Shown: one piece after another, positions 26,769 through 35,990 of the stretch
Layout: every line of letters begins with the position of its first letter
Numbering within the stretch: position 1 is the stretch's first letter
Origin: Rhizobium viscosum
GTDB taxonomy: Bacteria > Pseudomonadota > Alphaproteobacteria > Rhizobiales > Rhizobiaceae
NCBI RefSeq assembly: GCF_014873945.1
Contig: NZ_JADBEC010000002.1
Location: 992,001-1,056,000 of the forward strand
Length of the DNA stretch: 64,000 nt
Reading direction: 5' to 3'
Program-made: the position numbers and the translations under genes
The notes under the pieces: generated by a model
The model's database searches: none
Seen by the model: only the letters and a program-made list of their open reading frames with translations
Told to the model about the DNA's origin: nothing

Positions 26769-27593
26769 TTATCCTTTGATGCCGGATGACAGCATCAGGG
26801 CCTGCGTTACGCGTTTCTGGAACAAGAGATAGGCGACGGCGACCGGCATGGCAGCCAGAATGGCAACCGCCATATCGCGTGCATATTTGACGCCGAAGGC
26901 ATCTCTCGTCTGGGTAATGCCGACCGTGATCGTCATCATGTCGTCGGAGTTGGTCACGAGGAACGGCCAGAGAAAGGCGTTCCACGCCATGATATAGGTG
27001 ATGATGGCCAGTGCTGTGGTAATCCCCCAGTTCAGCGGCAGATAGAGCTTGAACAGGATCTGGAATTCGCCGCAGCCATCGAGTTTGGCCGCCTCGCGCA
27101 GTTCCTTCGGCACGGAATCGAAGAACTGCTTGTAGACGATGACGACCACGGGCACGATCAGCTGCGGCAGGATGATGCCGCCCCAGGTATTGATGAGATT
27201 CAGCTTGTGCATCAGCACGAACTGCGAAATCACCAGCGCCTGCGAGGGCACCATGAAGCTTGCCAGAATGATGCCGTAAAGAAGCTTGCGGCCGGGAAAG
27301 ACGATCTGCGACAGCGCATAGGCGCACATGACGCTGATCAGGATGACGACAACGGTCACCGTCACCGAGGTGACGATGGAGTTCAAATACCAGGTCGAAA
27401 GCTTCGTCTCGAAGAGCGCGTAGTAGTAGGCCGAGAAATTGAAGACGTCAGGGAAAAGGGTCGTCTTGTTGACCACGTCCTGTTCCGGCTTGATGGATGT
27501 CACGATCGCCCAATAGATCGGGAAAGCCCAGGTGCAGGCGATCACTAGCGTGAGGATCAGAAGCAGCGCGTTGCCGATTGTCTTGCCGGGCAT
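26769..27593 (-). CDS. Carbohydrate ABC permease, MalG type
   Basis: 274-aa inner-membrane permease with six predicted helices and the EAA loop (ELREAAKLDGCGEFQILFKLYLP) that contacts the ATPase. Starts one base after the stop of the MalF-type gene. Part of the arabinoside importer. Confidence 0.95.
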   Translation of the reverse strand: MPGKTIGNALLLILTLVIACTWAFPIYWAIVTSIKPEQDVVNKTTLFPDVFNFSAYYYALFETKLSTWYLNSIVTSVTVTVVVILISVMCAYALSQIVFPGRKLLYGIILASFMVPSQALVISQFVLMHKLNLINTWGGIILPQLIVPVVVIVYKQFFDSVPKELREAAKLDGCGEFQILFKLYLPLNWGITTALAIITYIMAWNAFLWPFLVTNSDDMMTITVGITQTRDAFGVKYARDMAVAILAAMPVAVAYLLFQKRVTQALMLSSGIKG

Positions 27594-27594
27594 C

Positions 27595-28473
27595 TCAGCG
27601 CTCCCTCACGCGCAGGAGCTGATATTGCAGCACCGAAACGACGACAATAATGACAAACAGGATCACCGCGACTGCCGAGCCAAGACCGCCATGGTTCGAC
27701 CGGAAAGCTTCGCGATAGACAAGCTGCAAGAGCACATAGGTGGAATTGAACGGTCCGCCCTCGGTCAAGAGATAGACCTGGTCGAAGATCTTGAGCTGCA
27801 GGATGAGCTGCAATGTCAGCACCAGCGCGGTCACCGGCCAGATCAGCGGCCAGGTGATGCGCTTGAAGCATTGCCATCGCGTCGCGCCATCGAGCATCGC
27901 CGCCTCGTAATAATCGTGGGGAATGTTGCGCAGGCCGGCGATGAAGAGCAGCAGGTTGAAGCCGTTGGTCCACCAGACGGTCACGAGCGCCACCATCGGC
28001 ATCGCCCAGATCGGATCACGGAAGACACTGACCCGTCCGCCGGTGAAGGCTTCGATGATGAATTGCGCGATCCCGAATTGCTGGTCGAGCACCCATTTCC
28101 AGATCTGGGTGACAACGGAGACCGGAAGAATATAGGGGATGAAGAAGAGCACGAGTATCAGGCTCTGCATCCAGCCTTTCAGGCGTACGACCATCAGCGC
28201 AAGCCCAAGTCCGATCAGTGTATTCGGGATGACCGTCAGCACGACGAAATAGCCTGTGTTCCAGACCGAGGTGTAGAAGAGCTTCTGGTGGAAAAGCCTG
28301 ATATAATTGTCAAAGCCCACCCATTGACCCTCGCCGACGAGCGGGGCGTCGGTAAAGCTCAAGGCAAACATTTTGTAGACCGGATAGGCAAAGACGGTCG
28401 CATAGGCGATCAGGAACGGCGCGATCATGACGATCGCCGTCAGCGTCTTGCGTCGCTTTTCAGTATTGACCAC
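27595..28473 (-). CDS. Carbohydrate ABC permease, MalF type
   Basis: 292-aa permease with six predicted helices and an EAA loop (YYEAAMLDGATRWQCFKRITWPL). Pairs with the MalG-type permease that follows one base later. A 55-bp gap separates it from the binding-protein gene upstream. Confidence 0.95.
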   Translation of the reverse strand: MVNTEKRRKTLTAIVMIAPFLIAYATVFAYPVYKMFALSFTDAPLVGEGQWVGFDNYIRLFHQKLFYTSVWNTGYFVVLTVIPNTLIGLGLALMVVRLKGWMQSLILVLFFIPYILPVSVVTQIWKWVLDQQFGIAQFIIEAFTGGRVSVFRDPIWAMPMVALVTVWWTNGFNLLLFIAGLRNIPHDYYEAAMLDGATRWQCFKRITWPLIWPVTALVLTLQLILQLKIFDQVYLLTEGGPFNSTYVLLQLVYREAFRSNHGGLGSAVAVILFVIIVVVSVLQYQLLRVRER

Positions 28474-28528
28474 AGATCATCTCCCTGGACGAAGGGCCGG
28501 CCGGAGGCGGGCTCCGGCCAGCATCTTC

Positions 28529-29797
28529 TTATTGCTGGCTCTGCAGCTCTTCGCGCATCTGATCGATCGCATCTTCCGGATCGAGCTGGCCATTGAGCGC
28601 CGGAACAACGAAGTTCTGGGTTGCCTCGTAGATCGGGCCGGCAACACCTGCGAGCTTGGAGACCGGGTCGAAGACAGCGGTATCGGCAAGCTTCGCGTAG
28701 GTGGCATTCGGCTGCATTTCCTTGAATTCCTTGCTGTCCGTCACCGGTTTGTAAGCAGGGATGTGGCCGGCACTTGCCCAGGAAATGGAGTGCTCGTTCA
28801 TCCAGGCGATGACCTGCAGCACGGCCTTCAGCTTTTCGGGCGTGATCGGCTTGCTCTCGCTGTTTGGAACGGCGAAGGAATGCGAGTCCGCCCAGGTGGC
28901 CTGCGCGCCCAACAGGTTCGGGATTTCGATGGCCCCCCATTCGAAGCCGAGCTCACCCTTCTTGGCGAGGTCGGTCATCGTCGGCACCTCCCAGACGCCG
29001 TTGACATGCATCGCAGCCTTGCCCGAGGTGAAGAGCGCAATCGAGGCCTCATAGGAAATCAGCTTCGGCGAATAGCCTGAGGAAACCCAGTTCGCCATGG
29101 TCTTCAGCGCCTTTACGCCGGCATCCCCCGGCAGGATCTGGTCGCCGTCGATGAACTTGGCCCCCTGCTGAGAGAGCAGCGTATAGAAGACGCGCCACAT
29201 GGAGCCGCCTTCATCCGTGTGCAGCGACAGCGGATATTCCACCTTGCCCGTCGCCTTGATCTTGTCGAGCGCAGCATTGAAATTGTCGAGACCGTCGAGC
29301 CCCTTCGGCAGACCATCGTCGCCGAGCAGGCCGGCTTCCTTCAGGATAGTCTTGTTGTAGTAGAGAACGATGGAATGGACATCGAAGGGAATGCCGTAGA
29401 CCTTGTTGTCGAAGGTCGCCTGCTTCCAGGCTGCATCGACATAGTTTTCCTTCTTGATGCCGGCGGAAGCCAGTTCCTCATCCGTGAAGGGACGCAGGAT
29501 GCCGGTCGGCACGGCGAGCGGATAACGCGACATATGATAGGTCATGATGTCGGGCTGCTGGCCGACGGCAGCTGACGTTTGCACCTTGGTGTAGAAGGGC
29601 ACGCCCCATTCGAGCGTCGTGGCGTTGATCTTGATGTCAGGATGGGTGTCGTTGAATTCCTTGATGAGCGCCTTCATGCGCACGCCGTCGCCGCCGCTCA
29701 AGAAATCCCACCAGGTAATGTCTGTCTGCGCGAACGCAGCCGCAGAAGGCAGCAATGCTATAGCCGCCGAAACGGCAAGTTTTAAGAGCTTTCTCAC
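28529..29797 (-). CDS. Extracellular sugar-binding protein (CUT1)
   Basis: 422-aa solute-binding protein with signal peptide (LLKLAVSAAIALLPSAAAFAQ) and a type-1 oligosaccharide-binding fold (ITWWDFLSGGDGVRMKALIKEFN start, DIMTYHMS, KAAMHVNGVWEVP). The GTG at 29797, with GAGGAGGAACAAAC upstream, is the start; a reading from 29872 adds 25 unlikely residues. Neighbouring GH51 enzyme suggests arabinose-containing oligosaccharides as ligand. Confidence 0.93.
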   Translation of the reverse strand: MRKLLKLAVSAAIALLPSAAAFAQTDITWWDFLSGGDGVRMKALIKEFNDTHPDIKINATTLEWGVPFYTKVQTSAAVGQQPDIMTYHMSRYPLAVPTGILRPFTDEELASAGIKKENYVDAAWKQATFDNKVYGIPFDVHSIVLYYNKTILKEAGLLGDDGLPKGLDGLDNFNAALDKIKATGKVEYPLSLHTDEGGSMWRVFYTLLSQQGAKFIDGDQILPGDAGVKALKTMANWVSSGYSPKLISYEASIALFTSGKAAMHVNGVWEVPTMTDLAKKGELGFEWGAIEIPNLLGAQATWADSHSFAVPNSESKPITPEKLKAVLQVIAWMNEHSISWASAGHIPAYKPVTDSKEFKEMQPNATYAKLADTAVFDPVSKLAGVAGPIYEATQNFVVPALNGQLDPEDAIDQMREELQSQQ

Positions 29798-29938
29798 GTT
29801 TGTTCCTCCTCTAAAACATGGGTTGGGATCATCCCGCGTCACGAGATGACTTTTGCCGCGAGCCTCCTCCAAAGGCGCGCGATCAGATCTCCTGCATTCC
29901 TTTCCGGTCTCCGGATCTCAAGCCCCGGACCCGTTCAA

Positions 29939-31024
29939 TCAGCTGATCCTTCTGCCTTCGGCATCGAAAGCCAGCATCTCAGGCACTCTCAGAGAGAGGC
30001 TGATCTTCTCCTTCGGCTGAGGCCTGCTTTCGCGGCACTCGACCGTCATCTCCGCATTGGTTGCGGTCAGCACGTGAAGATATCCGGTGCCGCCGAGCTC
30101 CTCGGTAAACTCGGCAGTGACGGGCAGCGTCAGGCCGGCTCCCCCGTTGCTGAGCCCGATATGCTCGGGCCGGACGCCGATATTGATGGTCGCGCCCTCG
30201 GCGACCGGCGTGCGCGTCGACAGCTCGAAAGCCTGGCCCGGCGCGTCATCGAGCTCAACGCGGGCAGAGCCCTGTCCGGCGCCGATGACCTTGCCCTTCA
30301 GGAAGTTCATGCCCGGAGATCCGATGAAGCCGGCGACGAACATCTTCTGCGGATCGCGATAGAGCTCCAGGGGTGCGCCGACCTGCTGGACGATGCCCTC
30401 CTTCAAGACGACAATCTTGTCGGCAAGCGTCATCGCCTCGACCTGGTCATGGGTGACGTAGACCATCGTCGCTCCGATCTGCCGGTGCAGGCGGGCGATC
30501 TCCATGCGCATTTTCACGCGCAATTCGGCATCGAGATTGGACAGCGGCTCATCGAACAGGAAGACACGCGGTTCACGTACAATGGCGCGGCCGATCGCCA
30601 CGCGCTGACGCTGGCCGCCGGAAAGCTGGCTCGGCTTGTGCTGGAGATAGTCGCCAAGGCGAAGGATATCGGCGGCAGCCTTCACCTTCTCTTGGATCTC
30701 GGCCTTCGGACGCTTGGCGATGGACAGGCTGAAGGCCATGTTTTCGAAGACAGAAAGATGCGGATAGAGCGCGTACGACTGGAAGACCATGGCAACGCCG
30801 CGCTTCGATGCTTCCCTGTGCGTGACATCTTCATTCTCGATGCTGATCTGCCCGCCGCTCGTTTCCTCGAGCCCCGCAATCATCCTCAACAGCGTCGATT
30901 TTCCGCAGCCGGAAGGGCCGACGAAAACGGCAAACTCACCCTGGTTGATCTCGATATCGACGCCGTGGATGACCGAAAAGGACCCGAACGACTTCCTGAC
31001 GTCAGTCAGTTTTATTCCAGACAT
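29939..31024 (-). CDS. Sugar ABC ATPase, UgpC/MsmK type
   Basis: 361-aa ATPase. Walker A GPSGCGKST, Q-loop FQSYALYP, signature LSGGQRQR, Walker B VFLFDEPLSNLD and H-loop VTHDQ are all intact. A C-terminal OB-type regulatory domain (TOBE; about 240-355, IGVRPEHIGLS) is present as in MalK/UgpC proteins. Lies between arabinofuranosidase and binding-protein genes in the same operon. Confidence 0.95.
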   Translation of the reverse strand: MSGIKLTDVRKSFGSFSVIHGVDIEINQGEFAVFVGPSGCGKSTLLRMIAGLEETSGGQISIENEDVTHREASKRGVAMVFQSYALYPHLSVFENMAFSLSIAKRPKAEIQEKVKAAADILRLGDYLQHKPSQLSGGQRQRVAIGRAIVREPRVFLFDEPLSNLDAELRVKMRMEIARLHRQIGATMVYVTHDQVEAMTLADKIVVLKEGIVQQVGAPLELYRDPQKMFVAGFIGSPGMNFLKGKVIGAGQGSARVELDDAPGQAFELSTRTPVAEGATINIGVRPEHIGLSNGGAGLTLPVTAEFTEELGGTGYLHVLTATNAEMTVECRESRPQPKEKISLSLRVPEMLAFDAEGRRIS

Positions 31025-31086
31025 ATATCCTCCCGATAGGCACTCCAGGCGGGGCAGCCTCCTCCGCTGCCCCGATGACGATCAGT

Positions 31087-32607
31087 TCACGCCGAAGCGA
31101 CTGACAGCAGGATGAAATGATAGGACTTCGCCGGCAGTGATCCGGTGAGCCTGCCCTCGTCGGTGACCTCAAGGCCGGATCCTGCCGTCGGCACGATGCG
31201 GTTCTGATCCTCGACGGAGTTGCGCGCCTTCAGGTCCTCGCCCGCCATCGTGTGATGCTGAACGATCTTCGCGCCCTTGAAGCCCTGCAGGGCGACATCG
31301 AGATCCATCGCTTCATCGAGGCTGCGGTTGATCGCAAAGAGCGCGATGCTCTTGCCATCCTCCTGCAGCACGGCTGAAAGATCGAGATAGGGAACGTCCT
31401 GCGCCACATCGCAATCATAGGTCGGACCGGAGGCCGAAACCGTCAGGGCCGTGCCGCGTCCATATTTCGACGCGAACTGCAGCGGATAGTAGATCGACTG
31501 GCGCCAGGCCGGGCCTCCGGCCTTGGTCAGGATCGGGGCGATGACGTTGACGAGCTGCGCCATGCAGGCGATCTTGACGCGGTCGGAGCGGCGGATGAAG
31601 ACATTGATCAGCGAAGCGACGAAGATCGCATCCTCGAGATTATAGAGCTCTTCGAGCAGCGGCGGCGCTTCCGGCCAGTCCCAGTTCTTGTAGCGCTGAT
31701 CGTCTTCCTTGCGGTCGTGATACCAGACGTTCCATTCGTCGAAGCAGATCTTCACGTCACGCTTGGAGCGCTTCTTCGCCTTAATGTAATCGATGACGCC
31801 GCCGATCGTGACAATGTAGCGATCGAGCTCGATCGCCTTGGCATAGTAATTCAGCGTGTCGTTTTCCTCGTTGCCGAAATATTTGTGCAGCGAGATGTAA
31901 TCGACGCTGTCGTAGCTCGCGTCGAGAACCTGCGCCTCCCATTCCGGATAGGTCTTCATCTTGTCGTTCGACGAGCCGCAGACCACGGTTTCGAGAGTCT
32001 TGTCGAAATATTTGAAGGCCTTGCTGACTTCATTGGCAAGCAGACCATATTCCGTTGCGGTCTTGTGACCGACCTGCCAGGGGCCGTCCATCTCGTTGCC
32101 GAGGCACCAGATGCGGACATTGTGCGGGTCTTTGTATCCGTGTTTGGCGCGCAAATCGCTCCAGTAGGTGCCGCCCGGATGGTTGCAATATTCCAGGAAA
32201 TTGCGGGCGTCGTTCAGGCCGCGCGAACCGAGGTTCATGGCGAGCATCATCTCGGTCTTCGCAAGCTTCGACCAATCGGCGAATTCGTTGACGCCCATCT
32301 GGTTGGTCTCGCGGGTCCGCCAGGCAAGATCGAGACGCGTCGGGCGCTGATCGCGCGGGCCGATGCCGTCTTCCCAATGATAGGCCGAAACAAAATTGCC
32401 GCCCGGATAACGGACGATCGGCATATCGAGATCACGCACCATATCAAGAACGTCGGTACGGAACCCGTCCTTATCAGCTTTTTCGTGACCCGGCTCATAA
32501 ATTCCGGTGTAAACAGCGCGGCCCATATGCTCCAGGAAGGAGCCGTAGACGCGCTTATCGACGGTCGAGATGGTGAATTCCCTATTCAGGGTCGCTTTGG
32601 CCCGCAT
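31087..32607 (-). CDS. abfA: Alpha-L-arabinofuranosidase, GH51
   Basis: 506-aa retaining glycosidase that releases terminal arabinofuranose from plant arabinans and arabinoxylan fragments. The GH51 acid/base Glu sits in WCLGNEMDGPW and the nucleophile Glu in CFDEWNVWYH; RYPGGNFVSAYHWEDGIGP is the family's N-terminal signature. No signal peptide, so it acts on imported oligosaccharides in the cytoplasm, consistent with the ABC importer genes that follow. The ATG at 32607 has CGAGGAA upstream. Likely first gene of the operon. Confidence 0.96.
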   Translation of the reverse strand: MRAKATLNREFTISTVDKRVYGSFLEHMGRAVYTGIYEPGHEKADKDGFRTDVLDMVRDLDMPIVRYPGGNFVSAYHWEDGIGPRDQRPTRLDLAWRTRETNQMGVNEFADWSKLAKTEMMLAMNLGSRGLNDARNFLEYCNHPGGTYWSDLRAKHGYKDPHNVRIWCLGNEMDGPWQVGHKTATEYGLLANEVSKAFKYFDKTLETVVCGSSNDKMKTYPEWEAQVLDASYDSVDYISLHKYFGNEENDTLNYYAKAIELDRYIVTIGGVIDYIKAKKRSKRDVKICFDEWNVWYHDRKEDDQRYKNWDWPEAPPLLEELYNLEDAIFVASLINVFIRRSDRVKIACMAQLVNVIAPILTKAGGPAWRQSIYYPLQFASKYGRGTALTVSASGPTYDCDVAQDVPYLDLSAVLQEDGKSIALFAINRSLDEAMDLDVALQGFKGAKIVQHHTMAGEDLKARNSVEDQNRIVPTAGSGLEVTDEGRLTGSLPAKSYHFILLSVASA

Positions 32608-32960
32608 TGATGTTCCTCGTTTATTGAATTTGATTTTTGAAGAAGCTATTCTGAGAAATTTTTTTTATCAAGTATTTTGTTTTGTATCCAAAAATCGGGT
32701 TTTATATAGCACACAAACTGCGAAAGCCATGAAAAATCTGGGAAAACCGTCCATGTGCTCGCCGTGGGAGCAAAGGCGCGCCCTAAGAAAGATGGGAGCT
32801 GGAATCTGGTGACCACCAGGCCCCCAGCGGCATACCCAAACGCGAAATTGGGGGACTCGCCGCGCAAAATGAGAGCTCACTCTCATGACCGGCAAGGCGA
32901 AGGCGGAAAATGTCAGGCCGCTCTGAGCTGTGACACTTGCTATAAAAGTGACAGACGATT
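32608..32960. other. Promoter region of arabinoside operon
   Basis: No gene. The 100 bases next to the GH51 start are strongly AT-rich. Further upstream a perfect 7-bp inverted repeat ATGAGAG-CTCA-CTCTCAT lies at 32869-32886; its role is unknown. Confidence 0.5.
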
Positions 32961-32961
32961 G

Positions 32962-32990
32962 AAGGGCGCCCATGAGGCGCCCTTCTCGTT
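32962..32990. terminator. GC-rich terminator-like hairpin
   Basis: Perfect 9-bp stem AAGGGCGCC / GGCGCCCTT with CATGA loop, followed on the plus strand by CTCGTTT. It lies about 50 bp beyond the DUF2934 stop (minus strand) and could insulate that gene from the arabinoside operon promoter. Confidence 0.65.
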
Positions 32991-33037
32991 TAGAAGTTTA
33001 TGTCTGGCGGCTGCATGGCGGCGCACGGCAAAACCCG

Positions 33038-33331
33038 TCAGTGTTTGGTGACGCCGGCGGCGGGCTTGGCAGCTTTCGGCGGTGGGGTTGTCGTCGGAAC
33101 GCTCTGGGCGCCGCCTTTGGATTTACTTGCGACCTTTGGCTTTGCCGCCTTGTCGGTGGCCGCTGTCTTCTTCGCGCGTGGCTTCTTGGCCGGCTGACTG
33201 TCTGCGTCTAAGCTCGCGCTAATCTCCTGAAATGCCTGAAGCCAGTGCCTCATATCCTCGCCCTGCGGTCGGCCTTCCCGTTCCCAGATCTCATAGGCGC
33301 GCTGCCTGATACGGTCTTCCCTGTCTGCCAT
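33038..33331 (-). CDS. DUF2934 domain protein with basic Ala/Lys/Pro tail
   Basis: 97 aa. The first ~40 residues (REDRIRQRAYEIWEREGRPQGEDMRHWLQA) match DUF2934, a short helical domain frequent in rhizobia. The rest is a Lys/Ala/Pro-rich disordered tail (KKPRAKKTAATDKAAKPK), suggesting nucleic-acid contact, though function is unknown. The ATG at 33331 is preceded by GGAAGGA. Confidence 0.88.
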   Translation of the reverse strand: MADREDRIRQRAYEIWEREGRPQGEDMRHWLQAFQEISASLDADSQPAKKPRAKKTAATDKAAKPKVASKSKGGAQSVPTTTPPPKAAKPAAGVTKH

Positions 33332-33688
33332 CGTCGTCCTTCCGGTGCTGATGTCTTCGGATGAGGCAGATGGTGCGCCAACCCGCGTCGACAACGGCGA
33401 CGCATGCGTTTATCACCAGGGCCGCGATCACGAAATCGCGATGATCCGCATCGATCTCGAATCTTTCTCGACGTCATGCTGATCAGCCCCTTCCCTCCTC
33501 ACGTTTCGGCTCGCCACAGGCCCGCCGGATCGTTTTCAGGCGCGATCAACCATGCTTGCCACGCCCGCTACTTTTGGAGAATTTGAGTGGCTGTCGGTTC
33601 ACGACTGCGGCTCGAAATCCAGCCCATCTCATCATGTCTTGCCGCGGCGGGCGCCGCCATGCTTCGGCAACACCCGCCGCACAGGCAA
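33332..33688. other. Intergenic region, nothing recognised
   Basis: About 357 bp between two minus-strand small genes; no supported reading frame, repeat or structured element was seen. Confidence 0.45.
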
Positions 33689-34045
33689 TTAGCGAGAGTA
33701 GAACACCATGCCGCCGTCCGCAGCCTGTTCCGCGTCGACGATATTGGAGACCTTCACGCCATCCTTTTCAAGCCTTGCGACAAGCGGTCTGTTGGCTTCA
33801 ATGGCGGCCTGAATTCCCTGAATGGCATCCTCCGAGCGATCCGAAACGGAAGCCCCACGTGTGGTGTGCTCGGGCGACTGGTCCCAGTTGCCGAGCACGT
33901 GGACGTCGAAATCGGACGAGAAGGAGCGAAGGGTCGTTTCGAGGGCGCCCGGGGAATTCATGTCAAGGCTCTCTGCGTGGCTGACATTTGCGAAGCCGAA
34001 CGAGGAAACGAGGACAACGGCGGCGAGGTTAAGAACGCGGTTCAT
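33689..34045 (-). CDS. Small exported protein, unknown
   Basis: 118 aa with a clear signal peptide (MNRVLNLAAVVLVSSFGFANVSHA). The mature ~95-residue part (AIQGIQAAIEANRPLVARLEKDGVKVSNIVDAEQ) looks like a small alpha/beta periplasmic protein; I do not recognise the family. GGAG lies upstream of the ATG at 34045. Divergent from the histidine kinase at 34413, with palindromic sites between, so it may be a target of that kinase's pathway. Confidence 0.8.
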   Translation of the reverse strand: MNRVLNLAAVVLVSSFGFANVSHAESLDMNSPGALETTLRSFSSDFDVHVLGNWDQSPEHTTRGASVSDRSEDAIQGIQAAIEANRPLVARLEKDGVKVSNIVDAEQAADGGMVFYSR

Positions 34046-34158
34046 CGGAAAATCTCCGTAGGGGGTTACGATAGGTCTTCTCGTCGGTCGCTTCGAAAGT
34101 GCTTGGCGCTCCGGTGTGAAGACATATTTGAGGTAGGGCCTCGCACCAGGGATCGACA

Positions 34159-34196
34159 CTAGACGGCAATTCACTTGCCACTAGACTTTGGTCTAG
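34159..34196. promoter_or_regulatory. CTAGAC repeats and 16-bp palindrome, candidate operator
   Basis: CTAGAC at 34159-34164 is repeated at 34181-34186, where it pairs with GTCTAG (34191-34196) to form CTAGAC-TTTG-GTCTAG. The first CTAGAC is offset by 22 bp, two helical turns. It sits between the divergent exported-protein and kinase genes. Confidence 0.5.
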
Positions 34197-34412
34197 GTTG
34201 TCGCAACGGGTTGATTGTCGACGGACCGATACTTTGCTGCCGCAAGAATTCTGCGGCGTACTTCATTACAGACGAAACATATTTCCAGAGATCTGAAACG
34301 ATGCTGCGGTTTTGCAGCAGCACTTCTTCCCATGACTTGGCCTCGGCTTCCACGTCGGAGGACGGGCAAGCCTCCCGTCCTTTTTGTCAGCAAGTGCATT
34401 GAGGAGAAACCG

Positions 34413-35669
34413 ATGACCAAACGATTTCGTTCTTCTCCGACCAAGATTTCCATCGACGCCGCAGGGCGCGTACCGCCAAGAACCTTGCGCGGGCGGCTGC
34501 TGATCATCCTGTCCGTCGGTCTCGTTTTTGCTCATGGCGGTCTGGCCGTCGGCCTCTACAACGAGGTGTTGCACCCAGCCCAGCCTGACGAAGCCGGGCA
34601 ACAAGGGTTTGCCGCGCCGACTGAACTTGCAACGCTCGATGATCGGCAGACGCCGCTACAGGTCATACGGGAAGAGGTAAGGGCTGATGGGCGGGAGATG
34701 CTGGAGAGCAGCGGCTCAGATGCTGGTTCGCCCCTTTTGCCCGAGATCTTGCCCCCTCTAAAGATCCCCATCGTCGGTGAGACCGGACGCCAGACCATGG
34801 CACCGGCGATGGCAATGATTGGAAGTCATGTTGTCTTCCTGCTGGTGTCTGCAGGCATGTTCGCCTACGCCGTCAGAAAGTCGATCCGACCGCTGACCCA
34901 GATCACTGCGGCAGTGGAGGCGCTCGATCCAAATCGGCCGGGCGAACCGTTGAAAGAGGGCGGGCCTATTGAGGTTGCCGCGGTGGCGAAAGCCTTCAAC
35001 GCCATGCGACACCGAATTTCGCAACAGTTAGACGAGCGCATACAGGTTCTCTCGGCATTCTCCCACGATATGCAGACCCCGATTACCCGGATGCGACTGC
35101 GCGCTGAACTGGCAAGCGATTTTCCGGAAAAGGAAAAGCTCCTGAGGGATCTGGATGAGACTGAGCGGCTGGTCCGCGAAGGCATCGCCTATGCCAGGAA
35201 TGCGCATGCGAATGAAGAGGGCTTTGCACTTGTCGATTTCCGATCATTCATCGAATGCCTCGTCCTTGATTATCAGGACACTGGCCGGACTGTCTCCATC
35301 GCCAATTCCGTTACCGGCCCGATCGTAACCAAGCCGCGGGCCTTGAAACGCAGCCTGTCGAACTTCATTGATAACGCGCTAAAATTCGCGGGAGCCGCCG
35401 AGGTCAGCGCCATCCGTTCACATGGCGATGAGATCATAATTGCCGTAATGGACCGGGGGCCGGGGATCGCCGACGAACTGCTGGAGGCTGTAAAGAAACC
35501 CTTCGTGCGGGGCGGCCAGATTGCCAGCGAGGGAATTCCCGGTAGTGGTCTCGGTCTGGCGATCGCTCAACAGCTTGCCGCGACATTCGGAGCGAGCCTC
35601 AATCTGCGAAACAGGCCGGACGGCGGCCTGATCGCAGAATTGGTGATAGCGCCACCTGTGGACTGTTAG
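34413..35669 (+). CDS. Sensor histidine kinase without adjacent regulator
   Basis: 418-aa membrane kinase: helix one (about 33-50), a ~95-residue periplasmic loop, helix two (about 135-155), HAMP-like linker (SIRPLTQITAAVEAL), HisKA with FSHDMQTPITRMRLR (phospho-acceptor His) and an ATPase domain with N box NFIDNALKFA, G1 DRGPGI and G2 GSGLGLAIAQQ. The EnvZ/CpxA-like architecture predicts an OmpR-type partner, but none is next to it. The ATG at 34413 has GAGGAGAAACCG upstream, so an upstream extension from 34215 is rejected. Confidence 0.92.
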   Translation: MTKRFRSSPTKISIDAAGRVPPRTLRGRLLIILSVGLVFAHGGLAVGLYNEVLHPAQPDEAGQQGFAAPTELATLDDRQTPLQVIREEVRADGREMLESSGSDAGSPLLPEILPPLKIPIVGETGRQTMAPAMAMIGSHVVFLLVSAGMFAYAVRKSIRPLTQITAAVEALDPNRPGEPLKEGGPIEVAAVAKAFNAMRHRISQQLDERIQVLSAFSHDMQTPITRMRLRAELASDFPEKEKLLRDLDETERLVREGIAYARNAHANEEGFALVDFRSFIECLVLDYQDTGRTVSIANSVTGPIVTKPRALKRSLSNFIDNALKFAGAAEVSAIRSHGDEIIIAVMDRGPGIADELLEAVKKPFVRGGQIASEGIPGSGLGLAIAQQLAATFGASLNLRNRPDGGLIAELVIAPPVDC

Positions 35670-35990
35670 GCCCCCTGCGACGCGTGTTTTCGTCGGTTTG
35701 AATGTTGGGGTCGCGCCATGAAATCCGCCCTCATCATGCATTGATGGCGATGGGCGCAAGCAATGTTGTTCCGGGCGCGATAAGGGCACGGCTCGTGGCG
35801 GCGTTACTGCAGATCCCGAGGATCGGTTCACTCCATTGTGACCTGCCATATATGTTTGATGATCGCGGTCGCGTCTTTCGACGCTCCAGTTGCTGGAGCG
35901 TCGGCCAGAAAGGCGACGCTGCGCAGTGCGACACGGCCGACGACAAAATACCCCTCACGGCTTTTGCGGAGCCGCTGTCGGGCGATCGAT
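35670..35990. other. Convergent intergenic region
   Basis: About 320 bp between the kinase and the convergent FAD monooxygenase. Apart from the hairpin at 35879-35903 no feature is evident. Confidence 0.45.
35879..35903. terminator. Perfect 11-bp hairpin, candidate bidirectional terminator
   Basis: CGACGCTCCAG / CTGGAGCGTCG with a TTG loop, between convergent genes. No U-tract, so termination may need Rho or the hairpin may only protect transcript ends. Confidence 0.5.

Noticed and set aside
27532..28596. Plus-strand frame of 354 codons opposite MalF/MalG-type permeases
   Set aside because: Antisense shadow, extremely rich in Asp, Glu, Arg and His as expected for the complement of membrane helices.
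29846..31039. Plus-strand frame of 397 codons opposite the UgpC-type ATPase
   Set aside because: Shadow of a gene with all ATPase motifs intact.
31717..32610. Plus-strand frame of 297 codons opposite the arabinofuranosidase
   Set aside because: Shadow; GH51 active-site motifs are on the other strand.
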